From the NCBI GenBank assembly GCA_023091665.1, contig JALJCQ010000031.1:186001-250000 (forward strand): a DNA stretch of 64,000 nt, given 5' to 3'. The position numbers were made by a program, and so were the translations under genes. A model generated the notes under the pieces. It ran no database searches. It saw nothing but the letters and a program-made list of their open reading frames with translations, and was not told where the DNA came from. Below, piece after piece: positions 1-9,990 of this stretch. The stretch comes from Pythium myriotylum. Lineage: Eukaryota > Oomycota > Peronosporomycetes > Pythiales > Pythiaceae. Numbering within the stretch: position 1 is the stretch's first letter; every line of letters begins with the position of its first letter.

Positions 1-318
1 GCGAGAAGGAGCCCACGGAATTAGCGGCGGAGAATCGCCCCCCTTCCGTGGGTTATTGGGTGGCAAGCACCCGTTCCTACCTACTGAAATCTGTCAAATA
101 TAAGGTTCTTACTCCTACTGTTTTTATGTGAGGTTTCTAAATAAAGAGAAATACGATAACTTGCACAGCCGAATCTGGAATACGGAATCTTGAATTGGGC
201 GCCAGACTGTTCACTTCGTCTTGATTTGGGTACTAAGGGTACGCCAGACTGATCACTTCCTTGGGACTTGGTCATGCACACCTTCACCAGACTGGTCACC
301 TAGTGCTCGCAGAAACTC
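1..318. other. Left flank, no gene seen
   Basis: No convincing reading frame. Three short related direct repeats of the form CAGACTG-N-TCAC lie near 205, 246 and 292, just before the gag ORF, and could belong to the untranslated leader of the retroelement that follows. No LTR partner is visible in the window. Confidence 0.4.
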
Positions 319-1080
319 ATGTCCTCGAGGCGCCAGAAGATGAGAGCCTTTGTCGATGCGCTGACTGGCTCCGCCAAGTATTGGCAGAAGCAGTTGCCCA
401 CACGCACGAAGAAGAAGTGGAAGCGTATGATGAACGCCTTTTACAAGAAGTTCTGTGTTGAGACAACTCCAGCGGTGCTCACGTACTACAGGCTGTCGCA
501 AAAGACTGAGGAATCGCCACTCGAATATCTCTACCGATTCAACGCCGCGGGTCTGAAGGCGAAGATTGACTTCCGAATTGACGAAGATGACGATGATCAA
601 GACAGAGTTCCCGTGGATCTAGACAGTCATGTGCGTCAGTATTTTGACACGCTTCATGACAAGACAGTTCAAGCACAGTTCCGTTACTCGACATACAAGT
701 CCATTCAAAAGCTCGAGGAGAAGCTGACAGCATACGAGAACACGACGTCGAAACCTCCGTTGAAGAAGGCGCCAAAGAAACAGGTCGAAGAAGCCGCCGA
801 ACAACCTGCAGCGGTGGCTAAGATTAATCGTCCCAACGACAGAAGAAATGCTGCTCCACCCTCAGGTGGTGGTCGTGAGGAGATGAACTGCGAACATTGT
901 GGCAAAATCGGTCACACCAAGGACAACTGTTACCAGCTCAATACGTGCGAATTTTGTGGTGTAACCGGGCACACGATGGAAGTTTGTCGCAAGTTCCTCA
1001 CAACGTTCGTGGAACTTCATCCCAAACTCAAGGCTGGCGAGATCTCCGTGGAGGAGCTCGTTCAGCAGTTAAACTGCTAG
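319..1080 (+). CDS. Retroelement gag-like protein with two zinc knuckles
   Basis: A 253-residue ORF from an ATG at 319. The first ~90 residues resemble the retrotransposon gag (capsid) family: a helical stretch with a DALTGSAKYW segment and WKRMMNAFYKKF, then LEYLYRFN. The C-terminal half is basic and Lys/Pro-rich. Near residues 193-206 and 213-226 there are two consecutive knuckles, CEHCGKIGHTKDNC and CEFCGVTGHTMEVC, both with CX2CX4HX4C spacing for RNA binding. The N-terminus may be incomplete, because gag proteins usually start further upstream. The ORF ends at a TAG immediately after a slippery heptamer, and the protease frame continues in -1. This is a fragment of a gag-pol element; its RT and integrase are missing downstream. 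Confidence 0.75.
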   Translation: MSSRRQKMRAFVDALTGSAKYWQKQLPTRTKKKWKRMMNAFYKKFCVETTPAVLTYYRLSQKTEESPLEYLYRFNAAGLKAKIDFRIDEDDDDQDRVPVDLDSHVRQYFDTLHDKTVQAQFRYSTYKSIQKLEEKLTAYENTTSKPPLKKAPKKQVEEAAEQPAAVAKINRPNDRRNAAPPSGGGREEMNCEHCGKIGHTKDNCYQLNTCEFCGVTGHTMEVCRKFLTTFVELHPKLKAGEISVEELVQQLNC

Positions 1081-1104
1081 CCCCGCAGCACTCTACCGGT
1101 GCTG
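1068..1104 (+). promoter_or_regulatory. Candidate -1 ribosomal frameshift signal at gag/protease junction
   Basis: The last gag codons read TTA-AAC-TGC-TAG and are preceded by G, giving GTTAAAC (1068-1074) in the X-XXY-YYZ register. Eleven bases later comes a short stem, CAGCAC (1086-1091) with GTGCTG (1099-1104). The downstream protease ORF is in the -1 frame, exactly what slippage here would join. The element is decayed, so use today is doubtful. Confidence 0.5.
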
Positions 1105-1718
1105 TACGTGACGGGGATGTCGCAGCGAGTGTGAATGTGCATGTAAAGAAGAAGATCCGGCGCAAACAAGCGAAGAAAATCGAGAAAGAAGATGCGCCTT
1201 GTGTATTCAAAGTCACCGATGCCGAAGAAATGAAGAAACAGGAAGAAACAGTGATTGAGAATGTGGCGTCCGAGACGGAGCCACGTGTGCATGAAGAGTC
1301 GAAGATGTTGTTGCATTTTAATCAAGAACGAGAAAAGGTGAAGAAAGAAGGAGAACGTTCGGTCCGTTGGGAAGTCATGCATGTCCAACTGACGCAGGGC
1401 GAACGGAGAGGTTGGTGGAAGGATCACGATCCTCCTCACGACGAAGCAGTACAAGTGGTCGTTCATGGTGCAGTCAAAGATATGGGGCTCTCATTAATGC
1501 TCAACACGGGTGCGAACATCAGTTTGCTACACACTAACTTGGCACGTAAGTTGGGATTGAGCGTGAAGGTGTTCGAAGACCCGAGTGACTTCTACGGAGT
1601 ATCCAAGCATCCACTGCCTGCACACGGGACGGCACTGACAAAGATCAAGTTTGGAGGGTTCGTTGTCTATGAGATGGAGATGTGGATCGCAGACTTTGAA
1701 GCACACTCTACATGCACA
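1071..1718 (+). pseudogene. Retroelement aspartic protease fragment, 3' truncated
   Basis: Open frame in -1 relative to gag. A highly charged Lys/Glu linker (about residues 1-110 after gag) is followed by a retropepsin-like segment, LMLNTGANISLL, then KLGL and a GFV-x-E region typical of the family's beta strands. The catalytic motif should read D-T/S-G; here the aspartate is Asn (LNTGAN), so the enzyme should be inactive. Coding similarity stops near 1718. Beyond that the same frame stays open only as a shadow of minus-strand sequence, so the rest of pol was deleted or replaced. Decayed gag-pol remnant. Confidence 0.65.
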
Positions 1719-1719
1719 C

Positions 1720-3390
1720 TCAGCTACCGCACCGCGATAGCTGGAGGCAGTAAGCTCGAGGGAGCTGTCGGCGGCCCGGCGGTTCCGGGCGCACTTGGTC
1801 CTTGGGGCGCTGAGCCGCCTGGAGGGGAAGGTGTGCGACCGCCGGCAGCAGTCGGCGCGTCTGCTCCCGTACGACCCGACGGCTTCGCAGGATCAGCAGC
1901 TTGGGACTTGGTCGCGGCCCCGCTGGGCATCTTCGACTTGCCGACGCTTGTAGGCGACGAAGGAGCGCTCTTCGTGCGCCGCAGCTGCTCATCCACCGTC
2001 TAATCGTCGTCGCTCTCCTCCCCGCCCTCTTTCTCTTCCTCATCAGAGAAGACCTCGAGACGCTTCCGCTTCCCTGACGCGCGGCTCGACGCCGACGGAG
2101 ACGACGGAGCTCGCTTGGGGGGCGAGTCGCACCAGAACTTGTGGTAGATGCGGCTGCGCACCGATTGGGAAGGGTGAGCCTCCGGCTTGAGTAAGCAGAA
2201 GGCACGCTCTGGCTCGGCTTGATCGACGCGATCAGCAGCTGCATGCACAGACTCGTTGGGCATCGGCAACAGATATACCGTGCCGATTAGCGGAGCAATA
2301 AGGGAGAAGGGATCTAACAGCAGATCAGCGTCGACATCAGGGTTGTCGACAAGGAACTTCGCGAGACGCCGACTGTGGCCCTTCACTTGGGTCTTGGCGG
2401 TCGAATGTCGCTGCTTGCGCTCCTCGCGCCACTGACGATTGACCGACGACGGCACGACCAAGTAGTGTGTCCGCTCGTAGAACGTGCGAATCACCAGTCT
2501 GTAAAAGGCTCGTGGTCTCGGTCTAGAGTCCCACGAAACGATCGTCGGAATAGTTGAAGGTGATCGGCTTGGGGATCATCTTTAAGAACTTCTTCCAGCG
2601 AGCCGCGTTGTTTCAAAGGGTGATCTCAGCACCATCGACGTCAAGGGTTGGCATCTTCGTTGTAGTTCGGGGCCACGGCTTCGCAAGGGAACAAGCCCAG
2701 CCGCTTCGCCCGCGGAAGCCGTCGGAGCCTTGCGGCCCTGATTCTTCGGCTCCGGCGATTCACGCGAGTCGGTGAGATCTACGACGTCCTGGGGAGTCGC
2801 ATCCGGTGGAGGTGGGCTCTGCGGCTGCGTCGCGGCGGCAGCCGCCTCTCGGTCCTTCTTCGCCTTCTTCTTCGCGGGCTTCGTCGCACCGCCGGCGGTG
2901 CACGGCCAGAGACGGCTGCATCCGGGTTCGGGCTGCGGGTGGAGTCGCCGCTGCGCGCCTGTGACGACGGAGCCGCGCTGGTCGAAGAGTCGCTCGTCGC
3001 GTTCAGCTGTCCGGCGATACTGCTGCCAAAGCCGCCCCCAAAGAGGGAACCCTGCTCGAACAATGACTCGAGCTCGCCGCCGCCAAGATCCTTGAGGAAC
3101 TGCTCGATGTCGTCGTCCGGCCGAAGATTCCCGATCTTCTCCATAAGACGAGTGCAATCGCTGACAATCTTTTGCCGTACCATTAACATATCACCAGGAA
3201 CAGAGGGGGCAGCCTTCGCTATCTCGAGGGTCATCGTAGTGAGAGCATCGGACCCGTTAATCTGGAAGCCTTCGGGCGTGAGACGTGAGACCAGGTGATC
3301 AAAGACGGGCGTTACTACCCAGAGTCTCTGCCTATCACCTCGGCCTAGTGCACTAAACTTCTCGGCCGTTTCACAGCGCCCGTCTCCCAT
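1720..3390 (-). pseudogene. Degenerate unknown element protein, antisense to the gag-protease remnant
   Basis: A chain of minus-strand ORFs (3390-2779, 3157-2582, 2494-2000, 1996-1724) reads as one protein broken by frameshifts near 2930 and 2690 and by stops near 2605 and 2520. The N-terminal part (MGDGRCETAEKF..., then a helical segment with LMEKIG and EQFLKDLGGGELESLF) is globular. The middle is Lys/Ala/Pro-rich with a VDLTDS motif. The C-terminal third (RTFYERTHYLVV, RRLAKFLVDNPDVDADLLLDPF) is helical and ends in a Ser/Glu/Asp-rich tail. I recognise no domain. It begins where the protease frame ends and points the opposite way, an arrangement comparable to the antisense ORF of the gypsy element at 6.3-14.3 kb, although the proteins do not look alike. 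Confidence 0.45.
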
Positions 3391-3588
3391 CGGCCTGGAC
3401 GCAGACCTTGCGTGATGGGAGAACTTCCCTCGGCCGAGTCACCACACATCAGCCGATCACGCCGTTGGAGCAGCCGCACAACTTTAGGCCCCTTCACTTC
3501 GTCTTCTCCTCCGGCCCCCTTCGACGGTATGCATCGCTTCTTCGCCGGCCATCACGAACGTGCTCCCTTGCCCACACCGTTCTTAGAG

Positions 3589-3762
3589 ATGAGTGAGGCG
3601 CGCTTGGTTAAACTCGCGCGCTCTAAGCTGGCAGGCATCGCGGGTGATCTGTTCGAGGCTATTTCTGACCTGACAGTTCCGCTGTCCGTTGAGCAACTGC
3701 GTGGGTTGACTGCGCTGTTGGAACGCGACTCGGCCGCTCATCAGTCCTCCGACGTCTGTTAG
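3589..3762 (+). CDS. Small unknown ORF, probably element-derived
   Basis: 57 residues from an ATG at 3589 (MSEARLVKLARSKLAGI...), predicted helical and with natural-looking composition. The same frame is open back to 3412, but that part looks like noise. It is divergent from the degenerate minus-strand chain that starts at 3390, so both may belong to one element. Function unknown. The rest of 3391-4086 shows nothing I can name. Confidence 0.3.
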   Translation: MSEARLVKLARSKLAGIAGDLFEAISDLTVPLSVEQLRGLTALLERDSAAHQSSDVC

Positions 3763-4086
3763 ATCTCACGCCCCAAGGAAGCCGCAGTCGTCTCATCGGC
3801 TGCGCACAAGTACTCTGAGCCCCTGCGTGTTGAGCAGGTGTGCTCCTCGGCCCAACTCTCGGAGACGGGCTCCTCGCGGAGCTCAGCTGGCCGACCCCAG
3901 AGGCTTCACGACCCTCTCTTCTCCTCCCCCGACTTCGGCGTCAGAGCGCCCACGGTTCACCCCCACAGCGACTTTTGCGGGGTGCAACGTCTGTTGGTAG
4001 CTCACTAGCACCAAGAATCTGAAGGTCTGTCGGTGAGTGGTCAGCTGTCACAAGCAGTCGCGGTGCAGTGATCTTGCTGACCCACT

Positions 4087-4413
4087 CTACCACATTTTCT
4101 TGTTCTTGATGTCATAGACAAGCGAGATCACCGTACCAGTTTCTTCGAGCCAGCTGCGCTGCCAGAGCTCACCAGGCCGAATGCACTGGTACGCGACAGT
4201 CTGGTAGTCTTGTCGCCCTGCCATGGGTCCGCCATGGATCGAGTACACGATGCGGTTCTCCGAGAAGAACCACATCTCGAAGTGCCACTTTTGCGGGTTG
4301 CCGTTCTCGTCCTGCGCGTCGTAGTCGTAGACGAGGTGGACGTCGCGGATGTCGGTGTCGAAGGACGGGTGGAGCGGCGTGTTGGAGTGGTAGCCTGGGA
4401 CTGGGAGCCGCAT
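4087..4413 (-). pseudogene. Phenolic acid decarboxylase, copy 1, 3' truncated
   Basis: Starts at an ATG at 4413 (MRLPVPGYHSN...) and follows the intact copy at 47678 closely up to ...VYDIKNKK, where the match stops abruptly near 4095 and foreign sequence supplies MW and a stop. The catalytic set of the PAD family is present: two Tyr in VYDYD, the Arg of HGGPMAGR and the Glu of SWLEETG. The last ~70 residues, which close the calycin-like barrel, are missing, so it should be dead. A W-R-Y to W-H-F change also distinguishes it. Its upstream region (to about 4755) matches the PAD promoter region elsewhere. This is the broken half of the PAD/ALDH pair whose ALDH lies at 23.9 kb. Confidence 0.85.
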
Positions 4414-4755
4414 GGTCAAGAAGCTGGTTGTTTGTGGACTTGTGCGCGGGGAGTGGCAAATTGCGGAATGAGGTTGAGGTTGTCCGTATTAATACGTGGC
4501 GGGATCAACAGTGTGTCTGCCGCATCTGTAAGATCTAATCGGTACGGAGGGTCCGTCTGTCTACAGGCATCCTTCTTTTCCCAGTCCTCCCGCGTCGGAA
4601 GCGAAAAATCATGCTGCTTCCGGCAGATAACACTGATCGACAGAGAGAAACCTCGTGTCGAGCGATACTCTCCAACTTCAACGGCAGTGCGTCGTCCCGT
4701 ATGCGAGTCAATCACCACGTGGTGATGGATCTGATTTCTACCGCGGAATTCAGTT
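4414..4755 (-). repeat. PAD upstream (divergent promoter) region, copy 1, proximal part
   Basis: Reverse-complement match to the regions just upstream of the PAD copies at 26828 and 47678, including the CCACGTGGTGAT stretch near 4720. Similarity is lost near 4755 and resumes, in the same orientation, near 15205. The intervening 10.4 kb is therefore inserted sequence. Confidence 0.6.
4455..4472 (-). promoter_or_regulatory. Oomycete Inr/FPR-like core promoter of PAD copy 1
   Basis: On the minus strand, CTCATTCCGCAATTTGCC fits the oomycete initiator plus flanking-promoter-region pattern (YCAYTYY-N-CAWTTT). It lies about 42 bp before the ATG at 4413, at the same place as in the intact copy (47619-47636). 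Confidence 0.6.
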
Positions 4756-5880
4756 GTGTACGGAAATGAAAGGACGGTTATAGGAGGGTGCCGTTTGGGG
4801 TTAGGATTGGAATGTGGCTATTTGCAGGCACTTCAGCACTAGATGGGCGATATGGGCGAATGAGGGGGTGCAGGGCGGAGAAGCACGCCGTTTGGGTGAG
4901 CAGAGCACCGGAGCACGCACAGTTCACCCGCAGAGAATCGCTAGCAACACCACAGCCCGCACCAAAAGGCGCTGCTCTATACCTGACGTGTAGTGGCCGG
5001 CGATTTTCCGGGTCCAAGTGGTGACAAGATTCATCATGATTTCGGCAAAGGCTTCAGCCACCGAGCCCGGAAGTGTCAAGTACAGCGTCGGTGAAAATCC
5101 AGCCTTGACAGTGGTTGCGATCACTGTCATCGGAAGTAGTTCAAGAACCGGGTCTTTGACAGTGGTTATGATCACTGTCATTTCAAGTGGCGGCTAGGCG
5201 ATCGGCCCAAGAATTAGCAAAGTTCTTTTTATTCTAGTGCAGACTACTGCAGTACATATTTTAGGACAGAAACTGCTAGGATAGGGACCTCCTTTGAATA
5301 GTGACATTATCATCAGTAGTGACCAGTTGGTCACTACCGGAAGGGTCAATAGTGACATCGCGACCGTTCACAAAAGATCTCAAGGAAGGGCCCCTAGGCG
5401 ACTTTTCAGGAAAACACAGAGTAGGAAAAACGATAAGTAAAAAACTCCCCAATTTGCTAAGTCAAGCTCAAGTGAATTGATAGCGATCTTCTTCTTCACC
5501 TCAGGGAAGTCGGCCGGCGTCAACAAGTCCGGTCTGAGGTGAAGGGACATCCAAGTGTGGGAAGGGCGCTTCGTTCAGTCCAACTCCGCTGGTTGTGATC
5601 ACTGTCAACCAATCAAGACCCCGTTTGTATTGAAAGGCTCCCGTTTGCGATCACTGTCAACCACCCAGAGTACACGGGTGTTGTAGTGTTGAGTGGACGT
5701 GGAAGAGGACTCGGTGCTGAAGATCGTTGCTGCTGCGATTGCTTGCCCGTTGACTGTGTGAGGCAGTCATACGTGGTGGGTTCCAAGCTCTAACTCTTGC
5801 TTCAAAGAGTTCTGAGAGTCACAAGTGCGGTTTGGAACAAGTCAAAGCAAGTTCCCTAAAGTCTGCGAAGGCGGTGGGAA
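4756..5880. other. Gene-free part of the inserted block, with a repeated GATCACTGTCA motif
   Basis: No credible gene. GATCACTGTCA occurs four times (5119-5129, 5170-5180, 5597-5607, 5649-5659), in the first two copies preceded by GACAGTGGTT so that small hairpins form. Related GTGAC/GTCAC half sites lie at 5300-5360. These may be subterminal repeats of the Crypton-like element that follows. Confidence 0.4.
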
Positions 5881-5931
5881 GTGTCAAGTCCAGCACATAC
5901 GCCAGTAAGCTGCGAATTTTGTCATACCAGA

Positions 5932-6334
5932 ATGAGTGATGAGGCCACTGGCGCGTTGCGAGAGCACCTGCTTGCTCGCGTCGAAAGTACAACAGATAAC
6001 ACGCTGGCCCCGGGATCGAAGCAAAGCTACATTGGCTCCATCATGCGCTATCTTTCGTGGCTCTACACAACTGGTGAGACTCTTCTCGGCAAGCAACTAC
6101 TGTCGCTAGAGTTTCGTAGCGGTGTCGTCGGCGACGACCCGACCAAAACCTACATGCGAGCGTTCCTCTCCAAGAAGCCACGTGTGCCTTCTCTTCTCCG
6201 CATTGAGCAGAAGCGACTTTGCGCTGTGGCTCGCCTCTCTCCACACCGACGCCGAGCAGCAAACTGGCAAGCCACTCACTCCCTCGACCATAAGCGGTCA
6301 TTGGTCTGCTCTGCGCTTTCTCTTCTCCGATAAT
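5932..6334 (+). pseudogene. Crypton-type tyrosine recombinase, 5' part
   Basis: From an ATG at 5932 (MSDEATGALREHLLARVES...) the reading frame looks like the N-terminal SAM-like core-binding domain of a tyrosine recombinase: SKQSYIGSIMRYLSWLY, then TYMRAFLSKK. Near 6175-6195 it must shift frame to continue as SDFALWLASLHTDAEQQTG and TISGHWSALRFLFSDN, a second helical segment typical of these DNA-binding domains. The gene is then cut at 6334 by the LTR of the gypsy element, and the same frame resumes at 14338. Two independent lesions make it a pseudogene. The family assignment rests on the C-terminal part at 14.4-14.9 kb. Confidence 0.6.
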
Positions 6335-6646
6335 TGTAACGGGCGCAGATCCGTTACACAGCGTCGAGACCCCTGTCCCGACGCTCAGATTGGGCTCTTG
6401 ACTTGACGGTAAATTGGACTCTGCATTGAGAGGTCCAGACATCTCTGGACCTCATTAAACCTACTCTGGTGTCCCTAATAAAACCTATGTATGCGGTGTC
6501 GTCCTCTGATAGGATGAAATCTCAGAGAATTTCCACCAATGGAAATGCAACAAGGACACACGCGCCTCTGACCAATCAGAGACACGGGAGGGACAACTCT
6601 CTCTTATAGAACCTACTCTCTTGTAATGGGCTGTGGTTCCATTACA
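6335..6646 (-). repeat. 3' LTR of the gypsy element
   Basis: 312 bp starting TGTAAC and ending TTACA on the plus strand, nearly identical to 14021-14332. The only differences I see are near the end (TGTGGTTCC here, TGTGGGCCC in the other copy). Confidence 0.93.
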
Positions 6647-6660
6647 TCATCCCCCTCTTC
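6647..6660 (-). other. Polypurine tract next to the 3' LTR
   Basis: On the minus strand GAAGAGGGGGATGA abuts the LTR, as expected for the plus-strand primer of reverse transcription. It confirms the element's orientation. Confidence 0.7.
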
Positions 6661-6851
6661 AAGAACTGACCAACGGGAAGTCAACCCAAGGGACGAGGAC
6701 ACGGAGCGCGCACGAGCGGGTGCGCGCGCTTTCTTCAACGGGCGATCCCGGCGCACCCGGGATCAGGCAGTTAGGCGAGAGCGCCGGCGGAAGCCAGCGC
6801 AGTCTTCAATCTTCTTCGGACGGCACCAAGACACCCAGACGTCAAGGCGCG

Positions 6852-8460
6852 ATGGCTCAACCGTCGCAACAACAAGCTGGCGCCCGCGGCAACGCGGACG
6901 CACCGACGACAACGACAACTCAAGGATCGACAGTGGCGCCGAGCACAACGACACCAACGACGGCGGCGACAACGGAAGTCACGACGACAGCAACGGCAGC
7001 CACGACGACTTCGGCCGTGGCACCTGAGACGTTGAGCGATGAGGCGATGGCGCGAGTGTTGGAACAAGTCAACACACATCAAGGCACAAGCTTCGCAGCG
7101 CCGCCACGTGCAGCGCTCTTCGATCCTCAGCTCGGTGGAATCGCGGACCGGGAGCTGTACCCAGTCCCTTATCGCGACATCTCGCGCTTTGCCAACCCAC
7201 GCAGTCTCACGGCCGACGAGATCCATGCGTGGTTTGTTCGCTACCGCAAAGCAAGGGGCAAGACGATGAACGTGGTCGCGACCGCGTTGCAACAGTCGTG
7301 GAATGCTTTCGCTCGTATATGGAACAAAGGCGAGATCGAGTCGACCGTCGTGCGCTGGGAGACCGCCCAGCGCGAGGAGCTGCATCGTCTGTGTGAGGCG
7401 CGGCGTATTACGTGTCACGTCGACGTCGAGGAGGGTTGTCGTGCTTGCGCGCAGGCCGGGGCCACGCGCGCGATTTGGATGGAGTGGGATGCCGACTATC
7501 GTCGCCATCAGAATGAAGAAGATCTTCGACGTGCGCTCGGTCTCTACGGGCGCGCTCTCTCTCAGGCTAGAGCTCCTGGGACCGTGCCGCAAGCTGGTCC
7601 TCGTACTGCCGGACGAGACCAGGGATCTCAAGCGCGAGCGTCGGCCCGTGCTCCCACGTATCCTGATCATCAGGGAAGCCAAGCCAGTGGACGCGATAGA
7701 AGCGAGCCTTGGGGATCGCACTCTTCTTCTTCGTACCGCCACGACGCATACGCGCCGTGGCCTCAAGATCGGGGCGATCATCGTGGTCAACAATACGGTC
7801 GACCACCCACCGAAGATCACCGTTGGCATCAATCAGCGGCGGCGGGCCATCACGAACAAAGCGCGCAGTGGGGCCACCACGCGGCCCCGGAGTCGACGCA
7901 TCCGCCTCACGATCGGTGGGACCAGCGCTATGCCGGTCTCGACTGGAACGAGCCACGTCGTCTCGATCCTCCCCGCGAGCAATCCCACGGGTATCAACAA
8001 GATCACCGCGCACAGAACTCGGACTTAGAGCGTCGAGTTGATCGTCTGCAGAACTTCCTCGTGCTAGATCTTCAGCAGAAGGCAGACGACGCGGTCGATC
8101 AGATCGCGACACGGGATCCGGGTGTATCAGCTCGAGCAGGACGCTCGAGCTCAGCGTCAGTCTCACGAAGCCTTCCGTGAGGAGTTCCGGGGGTGGCGTC
8201 GCGAATTTGATCCTGCTGAGCTGCGCGACCTTCTTCACGAACAAGCCCGGCAGAACGCCGAGCTTCGTCAACGCCTTCAGCAACTAGTGGATCGGCTCGA
8301 ACGCGCCGAGTCGCAAGCGGAGAAGCGGATGTCAACAGAGGCTCCAGGACAGCCCGACCCGAAGAGGCAGCGGAAGAACGCGTCACCGGACGCGTCGACT
8401 GGTGACGGAGGCGACGGGAATCTTCGTCGCGGAGGTCGGCAGCGAGATCCGAAGAAGTGA
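6852..8460 (+). CDS. Antisense ORF of the gypsy element, unknown protein (one frameshift)
   Basis: Runs opposite to gag-pol. From the ATG at 6852 (MAQPSQQQAGARG...) there is a Thr/Ala-rich leader, then a globular region of ~170 residues (LSDEAMARVLEQVN, FANPRSLTADEIHAWFVRYR, then a Cys pair CRACAQAGA), then a His/Gln/Arg-rich disordered stretch. The frame ends at 8180, but a +1 frame (8122-8460) continues as an even coiled coil (REEFRGWRREFDPAEL, RQRLQQLVDRLERAES) with a basic tail, so a one-base shift near 8115 is likely. The disordered stretch lies exactly opposite the chromodomain-coding sequence, consistent with true two-strand coding. Function unknown; it could be an accessory RNA-binding or regulatory protein. 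Antisense ORFs are known in some plant gypsy lineages, but I do not recognise this one. Confidence 0.6.
7567..8283 (-). pseudogene. Chromodomain-bearing C-terminus of gypsy pol
   Basis: Minus-strand frame whose last ~60 residues read FYRVHWLGFPDDQDTWEHG followed by a helix ending RQYEDQL: the three-strand plus helix pattern of a chromodomain (V-x-W-x-G and TWE motifs), which in chromoviruses steers integration to particular chromatin. The preceding ~150 residues are Arg/Asp/Ser-rich linker. It is out of frame with the integrase ORF, which overlaps it at 8099-8283, so a frameshift separates the two. The region overlaps the plus-strand ORF for its whole length. Confidence 0.65.
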
Positions 8461-9990
8461 GGTACGGCTTCAGGCGCCCAACGTAGAAGGTCGGGTGCAA
8501 GCGCAACTTCTTGGGAAGTTCTAGCGTGTAGGCGTCACCGACAACGTTGGTAACTTTAAATGGACCGATATATCTTGGCAACAACTTGTTCGAACCCAAG
8601 TGACTGATGAGCCGCTCTGGTAAGTTCTGCGTCGAGAGCAGAACACGATCTCCCACATCGAACTTGGTTCGATTCGAGCGGCCGCTCGAATCAGCGTTTT
8701 CCTTCTGACGGTCGACTGCGTCCGCGACGGAGTCTCGCACAAATCGCACAATGGCTTGTCGCTTTTCGACGAAGTCGTTGATCGACTTCTCTTCTCTCGG
8801 CGATAGGGTCGAGAGCTCTGGCAATGCATCGAAGTTGAACTCGGACGACGGGTTCTCGCGCGCAGTTAGGACCGCTGCTATCACCGCTTCGATCGCATTG
8901 AGGTCTACGTCCATGTCTTCATCTCCGTTTCCAGCGGCGATCGGAGACACGGGCTCTTCGTCGACGCCCATGCCGGCCGGGTGGTCGGCATATCCGTTGT
9001 CGACAAGGTTGTTCTCTGTGGAGCCCTCGAACTCGGGGGCAGGGGCACGGTCTGGGTTTGCTTGAACTTCCTCACGGTCGAAATATTGAACGTTTTCGAA
9101 ACCTTGAACATCACCGTGGACCTGGCCGGGGCTAGGACCTTGAACTTGGGTCTCGTGCTGATGATCCACGCGACTTGATTGGGTGGGACGTGACGCGTCA
9201 TCGTTGGGTGCAGATGCCCGAGCAGAACTTGTCACTTCCAGCGTCGAATATCTCGATGCTCCTCCCACACCTGAATGAGAGCGACCCGGTGAGGCAAAGA
9301 GCGTCGCCGGGGTACGCGGATGACGGCCATAGTTGACGTAGAAGGGCGTCATCCCCGACGACACGTGCACCGAATTATTCAGTGCGAACTCAACAAGAGG
9401 CAAGAACTCGCTCCACTCACGGAATGATGTGGCGTAACTGCGAAGCACATCTTCGAGAACGCGATTAACGCGTTCAGTCTGCCCGTCTGTTTCGGGATGG
9501 GCAGCCGTCGACATTTGCAAGCGAGTGTCCAATAGCTTGAACAGCGATCGCCAGAAGAGGGAGGTGAATCGAGGATCTCGATCCGACACGATGGTCTCCG
9601 GAAGGCCGTGGAGGCGGAAGACACTGTCGAGAAACACAGCGGCAGCCTCTTCTGCTGTGATCGTTTGCTTCACAGCCGCAAGATGAACCATCTTGGAGAG
9701 ACGGTCCACAAAGACCATGATCCCATCACGGTCTTGAGAGTCTTTGGGGAATCCGAAGACGAAGTCGAGGCTGACGGAGTCCCAGACATCACGTGGGACT
9801 GGGAGGGGCCGGAGCGGCGCGTGTTGAGCGGGTGACGGCTTCACGCGCTGGCAAACTTCGCACGTGCGGACCCATTTCCGCACCCACTTGTACTGGTGAG
9901 GCCAGTAATAGTTCCTCGAAAGCGAGAGAAATGTCTTCTCTCGTCCTAAATGACCTCCGACGGGCGCATCATGGTGCTCGTGGATGAGAC
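8099..9990 (-). pseudogene. Gypsy integrase
   Basis: Open frame on the minus strand from about 9990. The zinc-binding HHCC domain is spread over HDAPVGGHLGREKTF, NYYWPHQYK and CEVCQRVK. The catalytic core follows with the D-D-E triad in SLDFVFGFP, IVSDRDPRF and HPETDGQTERVNR, then the GPY/F-like module (LPRYIGPFKV) and FYVGRLKPY. It is out of frame with the RT ORF: a one-base shift lies near 9995, because RT ends ...VPNDDFVSS while the correct continuation RLIHEHHDAPVGG is in the neighbouring frame. A long insert rich in Ser, Asp and Glu (about 8880-9260) between core and C-terminal module is unusual. Inactive as it stands unless frameshifting occurs. Confidence 0.85.

Noticed and set aside
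6771..7832. 353-codon minus ORF, Arg/Leu-rich
   Set aside because: Composition typical of a shadow; the plus-strand ORF and the chromodomain frame explain the region better.
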